Below are positions 1 through 8,673 of a stretch of DNA of 38,572 nucleotides, in pieces. The position numbers and the translations under genes were made by a program. The notes beneath the pieces were generated by a model, which did no database searches, was not told the DNA's origin, and saw only the letters and a list, made by a program, of their open reading frames with translations. This DNA comes from Sphaerochaetaceae bacterium (lineage in GTDB: Bacteria > Spirochaetota > Spirochaetia > Sphaerochaetales > Sphaerochaetaceae): the NCBI GenBank assembly GCA_024684115.1, contig JAIKXP010000036.1:1-38572 (forward strand), written 5' to 3'. How positions within the stretch are numbered: the stretch's first letter is position 1; each line of letters starts with the position of its first letter.

Positions 1-571
1 AGGCACACTTCTGTGCATACCAGACTACAAAGTTCTTGGACAGGGCATATGCAAAACCGGCCTTCTGGTAGTCTCCTTTTGCAAGGTTTGCCTTTTTGAG
101 GATTTTCTTTACGAACTTTTCCTCATCAGTCTCTGCAAGAGCATAAACCTTCTCGTTGATCAGGAACTTTGGAAGGGAGTAGGCTGAGTTTGAAGCAATA
201 TCAACAATTACGCTTCCTTTCTCCATAACCTTTGAAAACTCCTGGTTAACATAAACGGTACCGAGAGAGTTAACCCTTAAAATCTGCTCTCCTTTTGCCA
301 TGTTGGGTGAAAGACCGGCAGAGTTGATTACGTTTGTAATCTTTCCAAGGCCCGAAGCGTATTCAGCGAGCTTTCTGACGCTTTCGCGGTTTGATGTGTC
401 ACATGCAAAGGCATGGGCTTCAAGACCTGCTTCTTCGAGTTCCTTAACAGCATTTTCAAGTTTTGATACTGTTCTTCCGGAAAGGACGTAGACCTTATCC
501 TTTCCCATATATCTGGCAGTAGCGAGACCCATGCCGCTTCCGCCTCCGGTAATTACACATATCTTCTTCAC
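1..571 (-). CDS. Short-chain dehydrogenase/reductase, C-terminus beyond window
   Basis: An NAD(P)-dependent oxidoreductase of the classical SDR family; the substrate cannot be told. The minus strand reads from a GTG at 571 (VKKICVITGGGSGMG), which gives the SDR cofactor motif TGxxxGxG within the first 15 residues. An NSAG motif follows near residue 90, then a YALSK segment matching the catalytic YxxxK. The frame is open to the window edge, so the last third is missing. GTG is chosen because an AAGGAG ribosome site lies about 7 nt upstream and the protein begins with the beta-strand of the Rossmann fold. It lies downstream of nadE on the same strand with a 60-bp gap, so co-transcription is possible. 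Confidence 0.85.
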   Translation of the reverse strand, partial: MKKICVITGGGSGMGLATARYMGKDKVYVLSGRTVSKLENAVKELEEAGLEAHAFACDTSNRESVRKLAEYASGLGKITNVINSAGLSPNMAKGEQILRVNSLGTVYVNQEFSKVMEKGSVIVDIASNSAYSLPKFLINEKVYALAETDEEKFVKKILKKANLAKGDYQKAGFAYALSKNFVVWYAQKCA

Positions 572-631
572 CCGTTTCTCCTTCTTTTTTTCTGTACCGT
601 ACACTAATTATGTTTACGAATTGTTAAAGAT

Positions 632-2503
632 TCAGGAAAAATTCAGGTATTTTTCAAGTTCTTCAAGCCAGATGTGGGAGATAGAGTCTGAAGGCATGCT
701 CCAGGCTCCTCTCGGTGAGAGTGAAATCTCACAGACCTTAGGTCCGTCAGGCATACAGGAGCGTTTGAACTGCTGGTTGAAGAATCTCCTTATGAAGGTC
801 TTGAGCCACAGGGCTATTGTCTGTTCGTTGAACCTGCCGCTGAATGCATGAACTGCCATCCTGTAAATCTTGGACGGGCTGCAGCTGTATCTGACAAGGT
901 GGTAGAGGAAGAAGTCATGAAGCTCATAGGGGCCCACTATGTTTTCCGTTTCCTGCTTGCCGGGGATAAGCTCCGGGCTGATAGGAGTGTCGAGGATGGA
1001 CTTAAGAGTCTCCCTTGTACTCTCAGATGCAAGATTCTGGGCGTAGTAGGCAGTAACCTCCCTTGCCACCGTTTTAGGAACGCCGGCGTTTACGCCGTAC
1101 ATGGACATGTGGTCTCCGTTGTAGGTTGCCCAGCCGAGGGCCAGCTCACTTATGTCTCCTGTTCCTACGACTAATCCGTTGTACTTGTTTGCCAGGTCCA
1201 TGAGAATCTGGGTTCTTTCCCTGGCCTGAGAGTTCTCAAAGGTTGTGTTGTAGTCTGTTTCGCTCTGCTCAATATCCTTGAAATGCTGTCTTACGGCATC
1301 TGTAATGTCTATTTCCATGAAGCTGCATCCAAGGCTCTGAACCAGGGCTTCTGCGTTTGACCTTGTTCTGTGGGTTGTGCCGAAGCAAGGCATGGAGATA
1401 CCGAAAATGTTTCTCTTGTTCATGCCCATGTCTTCAAAGGCCTTAACTGTTGCAAGTAGAGCCAGGGTTGAATCAAGACCGCCTGAGATTCCGAGGATGG
1501 CAGTTTTTGTTCTTGTGTGCTCAAGTCTTCTTCTGAGTCCTCTTGCCTGAAGGTCAAGAACCTCAGCACAGGCTTCAGCCTTTTCAGAGGCTTTCTCCGG
1601 AAGGTAAGGAGTTCTTGTAATGTGTCTTGTAAGTTCTGTCTGACCATTTTCCAGGTTAAACTCAATGAAGTCGTTAACCGGCTCACTGTAAACACGTCCT
1701 GAGCGTCTTCTCTCTGAACAGATCTTCTGTGTATCAATTTCAGAAATGAGAAGGGAGTCTTCGTTTCTTGATGTGCATGCAAGAACTTCTCCAAGCTCTG
1801 TTATAATGTTGAAACCGGAGTAGACCAGGTCTGTGGTACTCTCTCCGTCTCCAGCCCCTGAGAAAACGTATGAAGTGAAAAGTCTTGAACTCTCATGGGC
1901 AAGGCTTCCTGCAACTTTCTTGAGCTTTCCGGCGTAGTCATCGCAGGTCTCGGGACAGGCAAGAACCGTAGCTCCACACTCTGTCAGTACTCCATCAAGG
2001 TCCGAAAGACCTGAGGAGCAGCCCAGTACGAAGGATGAAACCTGGTTATTCTTAAAGAGGAGGGTAGAGCCCATCGGGACTATGAAGTCACCGATCTGTA
2101 CAGCTGTTTCCTCTTCCGGGGCTTCGGCGAACCATCTCTTTTCTGCGGGACTGAGATTTGATTTCGGAACTATTCCCAGCAGTTCTCCGCCACATGAAAC
2201 AAAACTGCAGTTGTAGACCTTTCCTGAAACTTCAAGAGGGGCTCCGTATACTGCCACCATGTTTTTCGGTGTACCGTTTGCTATTGAATTGACGGCTTCC
2301 CTTGCGCTGTCAAGAAGAGCCTGCTGGTGAAAGAGGTCTCCTGCCGTGCAGCTTGTAACACAGAGTTCGGGAAGAACAAGAAGATGAACACCTTTTTCTG
2401 AGGCCATTTCAAAAAGGTCCAGTATTCTGCTGGTGTTGAATGAGGTATCTGCAACTTTTACTGAGGGGGTTGCTGCTGCAACCTTGATAAAACCGTGAAT
2501 CAT
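632..2503 (-). CDS. nadE: Glutamine-dependent NAD+ synthetase
   Basis: Final step of NAD biosynthesis: converts deamido-NAD to NAD with glutamine as nitrogen donor and ATP. The 623-aa protein has two domains. The N-terminal carbon-nitrogen hydrolase (glutaminase) domain shows a plausible Glu46-Lys114-Cys162 triad (PELC, PKSNLSP, LGCSSG). The C-terminal PP-loop synthetase domain has SGGLDS at residues 340-345. The size matches the two-domain enzymes of the Mycobacterium type, so free ammonia need not be the donor. The start at 2503 is preferred over one 20 codons upstream because GGAGG lies 6-7 nt before it and the hydrolase fold starts immediately. It is divergently transcribed from the polA operon. 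Confidence 0.95.
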   Translation of the reverse strand: MIHGFIKVAAATPSVKVADTSFNTSRILDLFEMASEKGVHLLVLPELCVTSCTAGDLFHQQALLDSAREAVNSIANGTPKNMVAVYGAPLEVSGKVYNCSFVSCGGELLGIVPKSNLSPAEKRWFAEAPEEETAVQIGDFIVPMGSTLLFKNNQVSSFVLGCSSGLSDLDGVLTECGATVLACPETCDDYAGKLKKVAGSLAHESSRLFTSYVFSGAGDGESTTDLVYSGFNIITELGEVLACTSRNEDSLLISEIDTQKICSERRRSGRVYSEPVNDFIEFNLENGQTELTRHITRTPYLPEKASEKAEACAEVLDLQARGLRRRLEHTRTKTAILGISGGLDSTLALLATVKAFEDMGMNKRNIFGISMPCFGTTHRTRSNAEALVQSLGCSFMEIDITDAVRQHFKDIEQSETDYNTTFENSQARERTQILMDLANKYNGLVVGTGDISELALGWATYNGDHMSMYGVNAGVPKTVAREVTAYYAQNLASESTRETLKSILDTPISPELIPGKQETENIVGPYELHDFFLYHLVRYSCSPSKIYRMAVHAFSGRFNEQTIALWLKTFIRRFFNQQFKRSCMPDGPKVCEISLSPRGAWSMPSDSISHIWLEELEKYLNFS

Positions 2504-2525
2504 AAAAACCTCCGACTTCAAGAAG

Positions 2526-2554
2526 ATTATATTGCAACATATGAGTCTTTGAAA
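2526..2554 (-). promoter_or_regulatory. Candidate promoter of nadE
   Basis: On the minus strand a perfect TATAAT lies at 2531-2526, about 22 bp before the nadE start codon. The hexamer 17 bp upstream (TTTCAA) is a weak -35. The call rests mainly on the perfect -10 and its position. Confidence 0.5.
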
Positions 2555-2563
2555 GCACGGCAT

Positions 2564-2592
2564 TTTACCTCGGTGGAATTTAATGTTATAAT
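2564..2592 (+). promoter_or_regulatory. Candidate promoter of the polA operon
   Basis: TTTACC (2564-2569), a 17-bp spacer and a perfect TATAAT (2587-2592) lie 25 bp before the first gene of the plus-strand operon. The spacing is ideal for a housekeeping sigma factor. It is divergent from the nadE promoter. Confidence 0.6.
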
Positions 2593-2616
2593 CTTCCTGT
2601 CATTACGGAGTGAAAA

Positions 2617-2979
2617 ATGTTTAAAGGAAAACTTTCAGGATTCCTGCTTGCAGTAGTCCTTGCAGTTCTAAGCTTTTTTGTTCTCTTCTTTCTCTTCCCG
2701 GATACTGCAGACAGATACTTCGGTGTGAGCATAAGACACAATGCAGAAGAGGTCCGTGAAATGATCAGGGATTTCGGAACCCATGTAAAGTCCGGTACCG
2801 AAACCGTGGTGGACAAGACAATCAGCACTGTTGTTGATTCAGGGCAGGACTTCATATCCAGCGTAATCAACGGAAACCAGAGTCAGACACAGAATCAGAG
2901 TCAGACACAGAACCAGAGCACCTCACAGACAGGAGCGGGTTCAGCAAAACCTGACTACAGTGATCTTATAAGCAGGTAA
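2617..2979 (+). CDS. Small single-span membrane protein with Gln/Ser/Thr-rich tail
   Basis: Not recognised. This 120-aa protein has one strong N-terminal hydrophobic helix (about residues 7-29) with basic residues before it, then a hydrophilic region that would lie outside the cytoplasm. The region around residues 88-105 is a low-complexity tail in which NQSQTQ is repeated, encoded by an 18-bp tandem DNA repeat (about 2874-2920). GGAG lies about 8 nt before the ATG. It is the first gene of an operon with polA, whose start lies 3 nt after this stop. That placement shows shared transcription, not shared function. No lipobox is visible, so it is probably a signal-anchored protein. Confidence 0.75.
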   Translation: MFKGKLSGFLLAVVLAVLSFFVLFFLFPDTADRYFGVSIRHNAEEVREMIRDFGTHVKSGTETVVDKTISTVVDSGQDFISSVINGNQSQTQNQSQTQNQSTSQTGAGSAKPDYSDLISR

Positions 2980-2982
2980 AAG

Positions 2983-5451
2983 ATGGAAAGAAAAAAACTG
3001 TTCGTCGTAGATGGATACGGCCAGATCTTCAGGTCTTATTATGCTTTCGTAACAAACCCTTTGAGAGACAGAAACGGCGTTAACATCAGCGCGGTATACG
3101 GTTTTTTCAATACCGTCATGGGCCTTATCAAACAGTATAAGCCTGACTACTTTGCAGTAGCCCTGGATTCAAAGGGAAAGACCTTCAGGCATGAGATGTT
3201 CCCTGAGTACAAGGCAAACAGGGATAAGACACCTGAAGACCTTCATGCCCAGGTAGAAGTCATCAGGGACATAATGGACAAGATGGGCCTCAAGCACTTT
3301 GAAGAGACAGGCATGGAGGCAGATGACATAATTGCCACCCTTTCAAAAGCGGTTCAGCCAATGGGAATTGAGACTGTAATAGTTACCGCTGACAAGGACC
3401 TCATGCAGCTTGTAAACTCAGACATCTTTGCACTGCGTCCACCACAGAAGGGCTCTCATGACTACAGGCTCTGCGGAGAGAATGAGGTTAAGGAGATCTT
3501 CGGAGTAAGGCCGGACCAGATAGTGGATTACCTCACAATACTTGGAGATGCATCTGATAATGTGCCCGGAATCAGGGGACTTGGAGAGAAGAGTGCAGTA
3601 AACCTCCTTTCTCAGTACGACAGCCTCAAAAACATATATGAAAACATTGATTCAATGACTCCATCGGTTAAGAAGAAGCTTGAAGAGGCCAGGGACCATA
3701 TTGAGCTTTCACACAGGCTGATTGTCCTCAAGGATGATCTGTTTGACAGCAGCTTCTTCTCCCTTAAGGACCTGGAAACAGGCAGAATCAACTGGCATGA
3801 CGGGGCCTTCCTCTTCCGTAAGACAGGATCCCCAAGGCTTGCAAAGGCAGCGGATGCAATGGGTGGACCTGAATCAACAGGTCTCTACGACCCTGAGGTA
3901 AAATACAGAAAGATAGAAGAGGACAGTCTTTTTTCAGAGCCGGAAAAAGAAGAAGAGAAACCGGAAAATAAAACAGAGAATAAAGAAGAGAGCGTTGAGC
4001 TTTATAACCCTGAGAACCTCATAGGCTGCGACCTTAAGGAAATAATCCGGCAGTTCAGGGAGAAAGGAATAGAGGCAAAGCCTGTCTTTGACATGACTCT
4101 TGCCGCCTGGCTTTTAAACAGCGGAGCTGCAAAGTATGACAGGGAGTACCTTCTTGAGCAGTATGAAGCCGAAAATGAGAAGGAGCTTTATTTTAAGCTT
4201 AAGGGACTTCTGGAGCAGAAGGGCCTTGATAAGGTTCTTATGGAGTATGAAATGCCCCTTATCCCGGTTCTTGCCTCAATGGAAGATGAAGGAATAATTC
4301 TTGATACACAGAGGCTCAAGAGCTTTGAGAATGAGCTTGTAGAGAGCCTTGGCAAAATAGAAGAAGACATCTATACCCTGTGCGGACACGAGTTTAACCT
4401 GAACTCTCCGAAGCAGCTTCAGGAAGTTCTGTTCGTAGAAAGGGACCTTCCAACAGTTAAGAAGACAAGCCGTGGTTTCTCAACGGATTCTGAAGTGCTT
4501 GAGAGCCTTGCAGCAACAACAGAGGACCCGGTGCCTGCACTGATTCTTGATTACAGGGCAAAGAGCAAGCTTCTTTCAACATACGTTACAGCCCTTGGCC
4601 CCATGATTGACAGCAGGGACGGGAGACTTCACACGACCTTCCTCCAGACAGGTACTGCAACCGGAAGGCTTTCTTCAAAGAACCCGAACCTGCAGAACAT
4701 ACCGATCAGAACTGATGACGGCAGAAGAATAAGAGATGCCTTTGTTCCAAAAGAGGGCTGCCTTTTCCTCTCCGCCGACTATTCTCAGATAGAACTTGCA
4801 GTTCTTGCCCATATTTCAGGAGATGAGGAGATGCGCTCCTCCTTCATAGAAAGAAAGGACGTACATGCACAGACAGCCAGCCTCATCTTTGACATAATGC
4901 CTGGCCTGGTCACTCCTTCCCAGAGAAGGGTTGCAAAGGTAATCAACTTCGGTGTTATCTACGGCATGTCTCCCTACAGACTGAGCCAGGATTTGCATAT
5001 TACCCCGAAAGAGGCAAAGTCCTTCATAGACACCTATTTTGAACGCTACAAGGGCATTTCTGCCTTCATTGAAAAGACAAGGGAAGAGGCCAGACAGACT
5101 CTGGAAGTGAGGACCCTGGGCGGACACTTGAGGAAGATTCCTGACATGAGAAGCGCAAACCACGTTGTCAGAAGCGCAGCTGAAAGGGTTGCGGTTAACA
5201 CTGTAATTCAGGGAACAGCCTCAGAGATAGTCAAAAAGGCCATGATAGGGATAGACCGCGCACTTAAGGAAGGGGCTTTCAAGTCACGTATGCTCCTTCA
5301 GGTTCATGATGAGGTGATTCTTGAAGTTCCGGAAGAAGAGCTGAAGAAGGTTTATGAACTGGTTGAAAGGGAAATGACAGCGGCTTCAAACCTTAATGTT
5401 CCTCTCGGAGTGAGCATAGAAACAGGCCATTCATGGGGAGAAATGCACTGA
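2983..5451 (+). CDS. polA: DNA polymerase I with degenerate 3'-5' exonuclease domain
   Basis: Fills gaps and removes primers in replication and repair. The 822-aa protein has the 5' nuclease domain at residues 1-290 (starting LFVVDGYGQIFRSYYAF, with several conserved acidic residues). A charged Glu/Lys-rich linker follows at about 305-340, then a short remnant of the exonuclease fold, then the polymerase domain. Polymerase motif A (DYSQIEL, Asp599), motif B (RRVAKVINFGVIYG) and motif C (VHDE, Asp776) are intact. The exonuclease part keeps only its distal section (FDMTLAAWLLNSG) and lacks the DxE ExoI motif, so proofreading should be absent, as in Taq polymerase of similar length. The stop overlaps the coaE start by one base. 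Confidence 0.97.
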   Translation: MERKKLFVVDGYGQIFRSYYAFVTNPLRDRNGVNISAVYGFFNTVMGLIKQYKPDYFAVALDSKGKTFRHEMFPEYKANRDKTPEDLHAQVEVIRDIMDKMGLKHFEETGMEADDIIATLSKAVQPMGIETVIVTADKDLMQLVNSDIFALRPPQKGSHDYRLCGENEVKEIFGVRPDQIVDYLTILGDASDNVPGIRGLGEKSAVNLLSQYDSLKNIYENIDSMTPSVKKKLEEARDHIELSHRLIVLKDDLFDSSFFSLKDLETGRINWHDGAFLFRKTGSPRLAKAADAMGGPESTGLYDPEVKYRKIEEDSLFSEPEKEEEKPENKTENKEESVELYNPENLIGCDLKEIIRQFREKGIEAKPVFDMTLAAWLLNSGAAKYDREYLLEQYEAENEKELYFKLKGLLEQKGLDKVLMEYEMPLIPVLASMEDEGIILDTQRLKSFENELVESLGKIEEDIYTLCGHEFNLNSPKQLQEVLFVERDLPTVKKTSRGFSTDSEVLESLAATTEDPVPALILDYRAKSKLLSTYVTALGPMIDSRDGRLHTTFLQTGTATGRLSSKNPNLQNIPIRTDDGRRIRDAFVPKEGCLFLSADYSQIELAVLAHISGDEEMRSSFIERKDVHAQTASLIFDIMPGLVTPSQRRVAKVINFGVIYGMSPYRLSQDLHITPKEAKSFIDTYFERYKGISAFIEKTREEARQTLEVRTLGGHLRKIPDMRSANHVVRSAAERVAVNTVIQGTASEIVKKAMIGIDRALKEGAFKSRMLLQVHDEVILEVPEEELKKVYELVEREMTAASNLNVPLGVSIETGHSWGEMH

Positions 5452-6020
5452 TGGGACCTATAATAGGGCTTAGCGGAAAAAGCTGCAGCGGAAAGAACTA
5501 TGTGGGAAAACACATTGCCGGAAAGGGTTTTGAAGTATGGGACCTGGACCGCAAGGCTGAAGAAATCCGTGAAGAGAAAAGAGACGAGATAATAAAGGCC
5601 TTTGGAACTGAAGACAGAAGGGAGATTGGGAAGATTGTCTTTTCCAACCCGGAAAAGAGAAAGGCACTTGAAAACATAATCTATCCTGAGCTGGAAAAAC
5701 GCATAAAGGACCATGATGGAATACTTGTGATAAACGGAGCTACCATTCACAGGGCAGGTATGGATAAGCTCTGTTCTTTTCTTATCTATACAGATGCTCC
5801 CTATGAAGTGAGGCTTTTCAGGGCAATGATGAGGGACGGAGTGAGTGCTGAAGAGTTTAAGTTAAGGGACCAGGCCCAGGCAGATGTGGATCCAAAGGAC
5901 AATGCCTACCGCTGCCCTGTATACATTTTTGATACTTCGGGGAATCCTGACTACAGTAAGCTTGATGAAATTACAGCTGAGGGTCTGTGTAGATTCTGTA
6001 CGAGCCGTCCAGAGTCCTGA
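5451..6020 (+). CDS. coaE: Dephospho-CoA kinase
   Basis: Last step of coenzyme A synthesis: phosphorylates the 3' hydroxyl of dephospho-CoA. About 189 aa, close to the family norm. The P-loop is a variant, GLSGKSCSGKN near residues 6-16, with Asn where GKS/T is usual. The conserved WDLD, an NGATIHRAG segment (in place of the usual PLL-E) and the lid region follow. The start at 5451 overlaps the polA stop (TGATG) and has GGGGAG about 10 nt upstream. An in-frame ATG at 5433 is possible but has no ribosome site. coaE next to polA is a common bacterial arrangement. The 3' end overlaps the convergent epmB gene by 50 bp. Confidence 0.9.
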   Translation: MGPIIGLSGKSCSGKNYVGKHIAGKGFEVWDLDRKAEEIREEKRDEIIKAFGTEDRREIGKIVFSNPEKRKALENIIYPELEKRIKDHDGILVINGATIHRAGMDKLCSFLIYTDAPYEVRLFRAMMRDGVSAEEFKLRDQAQADVDPKDNAYRCPVYIFDTSGNPDYSKLDEITAEGLCRFCTSRPES

Positions 6021-7008
6021 AAATCCAGTTGTTTCCCTCTTTTCTTTCAATATAGGAGCCGCAGAGCGGAACCTTTCCGCCGCCTTCGGGAAGGTCTGCT
6101 GCATATACGGGCATGGCCAGGCCGGAGAGCCTTTTTCTGAGTTCTTTTTCTATCTCAAGTCCTTTTGCAAGGGGAACACGGAAGCAGGAAGTGCCTGTTA
6201 CAAGGTCTCCCTGGAACAGGTAGTAGGGCTTGATTCTAGCAGAGATGAGGCCGTTACAGAGCTCTTCCAGAGTATCTGCACTGTCATTTACTCCCCTTAA
6301 GAGAACCGTCTGGTTCATGGCGGGGATTCCTGCGTCTACAAACCTGGATACCGCAGCAACAGCTTCGGGGGTAAGCTCCCTGGGGTGGTTGAACTGGGTC
6401 ATAAGGTAGAACGGAGCGGTCTTGAAGGACTTAAAGATGTTAATAAGATTATCCGTTATCCTATCAGGCTTCACTGCTGCCATACGTGTGCAGATTCTGA
6501 TTACAAGGGATGGGGAAACTTCACGCAGGGAAGAGATGAGGTGGGAGAGACGGGAATCTGAGAGAGTCAGAACATCGCCTCCCGTGAGGAGGATTTCCCT
6601 TATTTCGGGGTGCTCGGAGATGTATGAGCAGGCCTGAGAGATCTCCAGGTCACTGATCGGGCCCTGCATGTTTCCGGTAAAGCGGCGTCTGAAGCAGTGT
6701 CTGCAGTACTGGGCGCAGATGTCGGTTGTAAGAAGGGCCACTCTGTTTGTGTAGCGGTGAATCAGCCTTTCCCCGTTGCTGTGGCTGACTTCTGCGAGCG
6801 GATCAGGGGTCTCAAGTCCGTCACTCATGTTTTCAAAACAGGTAGGCACGCACTGTTTTCTGAGCGGGTCCGAGGGATCAGAGGGGTCAATGAGGTTAAA
6901 GAAATAATCGGTAATCAGCACCGGCAGGCTCTGCGGGCTTTCTTTCCAGGCTTTTTCTTCTTCAGTGAGGTTAAGTTTTTTCTGCAGCTGCTCAAGGCTT
7001 GTAATCAT
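5971..7008 (-). CDS. epmB: EF-P lysine 2,3-aminomutase (KamA-family radical SAM)
   Basis: Converts (S)-alpha-lysine to (R)-beta-lysine, used by EpmA to modify EF-P. The 345-aa length is that of EpmB rather than the longer catabolic KamA. The radical-SAM cluster motif CxxxCxxC is present at Cys98, Cys102 and Cys105 (CAQYCRHC). A Gly-rich LLTGGD motif and a PLP-domain C-terminus rich in Gly/Pro follow. Assignment to EpmB rather than lysine catabolism rests on length and on the neighbouring efp and epmA. The ATG has no Shine-Dalgarno sequence and lies 10 bp beyond an intrinsic terminator that closes efp, so translation initiation looks unusual. The 3' end overlaps coaE tail-to-tail. Confidence 0.88.
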   Translation of the reverse strand: MITSLEQLQKKLNLTEEEKAWKESPQSLPVLITDYFFNLIDPSDPSDPLRKQCVPTCFENMSDGLETPDPLAEVSHSNGERLIHRYTNRVALLTTDICAQYCRHCFRRRFTGNMQGPISDLEISQACSYISEHPEIREILLTGGDVLTLSDSRLSHLISSLREVSPSLVIRICTRMAAVKPDRITDNLINIFKSFKTAPFYLMTQFNHPRELTPEAVAAVSRFVDAGIPAMNQTVLLRGVNDSADTLEELCNGLISARIKPYYLFQGDLVTGTSCFRVPLAKGLEIEKELRKRLSGLAMPVYAADLPEGGGKVPLCGSYIERKEGNNWIFRTLDGSYRIYTDPQL

Positions 7009-7017
7009 AAAGGGTAT

Positions 7018-7042
7018 AAAAAAGGGCTGTAAGCACAGCCCC
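7018..7042 (-). terminator. Intrinsic terminator after efp
   Basis: Read on the minus strand, GGGCTGT (7041-7035 region), loop GCTT and ACAGCCC form a perfect 7-bp stem followed directly by TTTTTT. It sits between the efp stop and the epmB start, so epmB is expressed by read-through or from another promoter. Confidence 0.8.
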
Positions 7043-7061
7043 GTAAATCAGAATCTGAAGG

Positions 7062-7625
7062 TCAGTCGTTGACTCTTTCAAGATATTCCTTAGTCTCAGT
7101 GTTTACTCTGATCTTTTCACCCTGCTTGATGAAGATAGGTACTCTTACTCTGAGGCCTGTTTCAGTTGTAACAAACTTTGTAGCACCCTGAACTGTATCT
7201 CCCTTGATTGCTTCCTCTGCTTCTGCAACAAGGTAAACAACCTTTGAAGGAATCTGGATGTCCAGAATTTCATCATTGTAAGTTGTACATCTGTAGGTTT
7301 CGCCGTCCTTCATGAGGAACTCGTAACCTTCAAATGTTGACATTGGAACAGGGATGTCCTCGAATGTATCATTATTCATCATGTGGAAGTACTCACCGTC
7401 ATTGTATGTGTACTGATAGTCAAGAATTTCAACATTGATGTCTTCAACAGAATCCTGGCTCTTGATTGTTTCTGAAAGTGTCTGTCCTGTTGTAGGGCTC
7501 TTGAGCTTGAGACGTACGAATGCTGAGCCTTTACCCGGGTTTACGAACTCACGTTCAACACAGATAAACGGCTGGCCCTTAATAAGAAGTGCTGTACCTT
7601 TATCAATCTGTCCAGCTTTAATCAT
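7062..7625 (-). CDS. efp: Translation elongation factor P
   Basis: Relieves ribosome stalling at polyproline by binding between the P and E sites. The 187-aa protein has the three beta-barrel domains of bacterial EF-P. The modifiable lysine is kept as Lys32 at the tip of the first domain (NPGKGSAF, equivalent to Lys34 of E. coli). The genes for its beta-lysylation, epmA upstream and epmB downstream, flank it. AGAGGT lies about 7 nt before the ATG. A good promoter is visible between efp and epmA, so efp can be transcribed apart from the upstream operon. Confidence 0.97.
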   Translation of the reverse strand: MIKAGQIDKGTALLIKGQPFICVEREFVNPGKGSAFVRLKLKSPTTGQTLSETIKSQDSVEDINVEILDYQYTYNDGEYFHMMNNDTFEDIPVPMSTFEGYEFLMKDGETYRCTTYNDEILDIQIPSKVVYLVAEAEEAIKGDTVQGATKFVTTETGLRVRVPIFIKQGEKIRVNTETKEYLERVND

Positions 7626-7661
7626 GGTATTACCTCTGTAATAAAAATTTGTTTTCGCAGA

Positions 7662-7691
7662 ATATTAGCACATGCCCTTATTTCTTTACAA
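7662..7691 (-). promoter_or_regulatory. Candidate promoter of efp
   Basis: On the minus strand TTGTAA (7691-7686), an 18-bp spacer and TAATAT (7667-7662) lie about 37 bp before the efp start codon. It gives efp its own transcript, ended by the terminator at 7018-7042. Confidence 0.6.
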
Positions 7692-7709
7692 GAGCAAGCA
7701 TAAAATGAT

Positions 7710-8672
7710 TTAGAACGCAAACAGAAGCACGTCCCTTATATCACGGCTTCCAATCTGTGCCATAAGCAGGCGGTCAAGTCCTATTGCAACCCCTGAGCAG
7801 GGAGGGAAGGTGTCAAAGACCTTGTAGTAATCACTGTCTATATCAGGAATTACCTTGCCGTTGTCCGATCTCTCCTGAACAAGTCTTGAGTACTCTTCCT
7901 CGTAGTACTGCTGAACGCGGCTGCTGTCTGTCTCTTCCTTGTAGCAGTTTGCAACTTCAATTCCGTTTATGTAAAGCTCCCATCTTCTTCTGTAGAATCC
8001 CTTTGCCTCGGCAAGGCACTTTATCTGCCTGGGGTAGTCGTAGAGCATGACAGGCCTGTCCACGGGAAGGGAAGGTTCTACAAGGGTGCAGAAGATTCTG
8101 TTAAACGTGTCTTCCCAGCTCTCCGGTCCGGGAATGTGGAAACCCTTACTGAGAGCATGTTCCCTGAGGCCCGCTGCCCTCTGGAGCTTTTCAATATCTG
8201 TGTCAGCGTACTTTATCATGGCTTCCCTTACGCTCATCTTAAGCCACGGCGCCAGCACTGACTGCTGACAGCCCCTGATTGCGGTCTTTTTAAGAAAGTC
8301 CTCGGTAAGAGAAGCTGAGTCCATCTCATCAAAACCCACAGTGTAGTACTCGAGCATGGAGAACTCGGGGTTGTGGATTTCCCCGATCTGCTCACAGTTT
8401 CTGAAGCACTTTGAAATCTGGAACACGGAGCCGCTGCCTGCAGCAATGAGGCGTTTCATGAAAACTTCCGGAGAAGGGATCAGGTACATTTCCCTTGAGC
8501 CCTTGAACTCGTTTATGAAGGTTGTTCCGAAGTTGTCTATGGTTGGCTCCGGAATAAGGTCGGGGCTCAGGGTAGGGGTGTCCGTTTCAAGATAGTTCTT
8601 TTCAAGAAAGTATCTGCGTATGTTTGTGTAAAGCTCGCTTCTCTTTCCGGCATTTTCAAAATTGTATTTCAT
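7710..8672 (-). CDS. epmA: EF-P beta-lysine ligase (GenX/PoxA/YjeA)
   Basis: A truncated class II lysyl-tRNA synthetase paralogue that attaches (R)-beta-lysine to the EF-P lysine. The 320-aa length fits EpmA (about 325) and excludes a full LysS, because no N-terminal anticodon-binding domain is present. Class II motifs are visible: motif 2 (FRNCEQIGEIHNPEFSMLEYY) and motif 3 (SGVAIGLDRLLMAQIG). The conserved ELYINGIEVANCYKEETD segment lies between them. The start is 2 bp after the rsmG stop, so the gene is transcribed and probably translated with the upstream cluster. With efp and epmB it completes the EF-P modification pathway. Confidence 0.95.
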   Translation of the reverse strand: MKYNFENAGKRSELYTNIRRYFLEKNYLETDTPTLSPDLIPEPTIDNFGTTFINEFKGSREMYLIPSPEVFMKRLIAAGSGSVFQISKCFRNCEQIGEIHNPEFSMLEYYTVGFDEMDSASLTEDFLKKTAIRGCQQSVLAPWLKMSVREAMIKYADTDIEKLQRAAGLREHALSKGFHIPGPESWEDTFNRIFCTLVEPSLPVDRPVMLYDYPRQIKCLAEAKGFYRRRWELYINGIEVANCYKEETDSSRVQQYYEEEYSRLVQERSDNGKVIPDIDSDYYKVFDTFPPCSGVAIGLDRLLMAQIGSRDIRDVLLFAF

Positions 8673-8673
8673 A

